Origin: a bacterium
GTDB taxonomy: Bacteria; Pseudomonadota; Gammaproteobacteria; Berkiellales; Berkiellaceae
Direction: 5' to 3'
DNA: 6,560 bases
Assembly (NCBI GenBank): GCA_009927065.1
Contig: RFNU01000127.1
Location: 1-6,560 of the forward strand
Below, in pieces: positions 6,196-6,560 of the stretch (within the stretch, counting starts at the first letter, position 1; each line of letters begins with the position of its first letter). The translations under genes were made by a program, and so were the position numbers. Below the pieces are notes generated by a model. That model made no database searches and had not been told where the DNA came from. It saw nothing but the letters and a program-made list of their open reading frames with translations.

Positions 6196-6560
6196 ATGAC
6201 CAACAAAATATCGACATTATGTCTTATTAATCTATTTTGCTCTTATACAATCGCTGAAACAAAAGTGCAATGGATTAATCCACCCCCTACAGAAGCTCAA
6301 CAAGACGAAACACTGACGGCTTCTTGGTCAATTGAGGCATTTGAGGGTGAATATAAAACATTTTTAACCTTGTGCCCTTATGAAAAAGGGCCGCTTTGTA
6401 ACAAGAATGAGTCAAGACAAGATACGATGATGATTGATTCTGATGAATCAGGCCATTATGAGCAAAATTTTATCTTTGCACACAATACGATTGAAGGAGA
6501 GTATTATGCTGTTGCGCACGCTCTGAATCATAACAATCATTTTTACTCAGCACAACCATT
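6196..6560 (+). CDS. Unrecognised exported protein, 3'-truncated by window edge
   Basis: I translated this frame by hand: 121 complete codons before the right edge, with no stop. The first 20 residues look like a Sec signal peptide: a Lys at position 4, a hydrophobic core (ISTLCLINLFCSY) and a plausible signal peptidase I site after TIA, before ETKVQW. No convincing lipobox is present. The mature part is polar, with VQWINPPP at its start, alternating hydrophobic and polar residues (ASWSIEAFEGEYKTFLTLCP, EGEYYAVAHAL) and two Cys (in TLCPYEKGPLCN) that could form a disulfide. This would fit a beta-rich extracytoplasmic domain, but I do not recognise a family and assign no function. ATG at 6196 is preceded by AAGGG (6184-6188) at 7 nt, inside the end of the cytochrome gene; the 4-nt gap indicates co-transcription with it. 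Confidence 0.75.
   Translation, partial: MTNKISTLCLINLFCSYTIAETKVQWINPPPTEAQQDETLTASWSIEAFEGEYKTFLTLCPYEKGPLCNKNESRQDTMMIDSDESGHYEQNFIFAHNTIEGEYYAVAHALNHNNHFYSAQP

Overview
The window is AT-rich bacterial DNA. It carries a mevalonate-pathway gene cluster on the minus strand (positions 1 to about 5110), a gene-poor divergent intergenic region (about 5110-5600), and the start of a plus-strand transcription unit (about 5570-6560). A bacterial cytochrome b561 of the CybB type points to a proteobacterium. A complete mevalonate operon in an AT-rich proteobacterial background is known from intracellular or host-associated Gammaproteobacteria such as the Legionella/Coxiella group, so I would place it there. 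That placement is inference; the window has no rRNA or other marker.

Minus strand, in transcription order. HMG-CoA reductase (4038-5042) is followed by HMG-CoA synthase (2824-4023), mevalonate kinase (1774-2814), a phosphomevalonate kinase-like GHMP kinase (855-1790) and diphosphomevalonate decarboxylase (868 running off the left edge). Gaps are 14 and 9 nt, then overlaps of 17 and 14 nt, so the genes almost certainly form one translationally coupled operon. From acetoacetyl-CoA and acetyl-CoA the five enzymes make HMG-CoA, mevalonate, mevalonate 5-phosphate, mevalonate 5-diphosphate and isopentenyl diphosphate, the isoprenoid precursor. IPP isomerase and a dedicated acetoacetyl-CoA thiolase are not in the window.

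Centre. The region between the reductase and the cytochrome gene (5043-5627) has no convincing protein gene. It holds a weak promoter-like -10 for the mva operon, a perfect 14-bp palindrome (5312-5325), a hairpin plus T-run resembling a plus-strand terminator (5412-5443), and a reasonable sigma70-type promoter for the cytochrome gene (5570-5598).

Plus strand, right end. A four-helix cytochrome b561 (5628-6191) is followed after 4 nt by the start of an unrecognised, probably exported protein (6196 off the right edge).

The points most worth a second look are the missing or hidden N-terminus of the HMG-CoA reductase, the departures from consensus in the two GHMP kinases, the plus-strand signals in the intergenic region, and the unknown exported partner of the cytochrome. 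I see no clearly novel system; most of the window is a recognisable metabolic operon.
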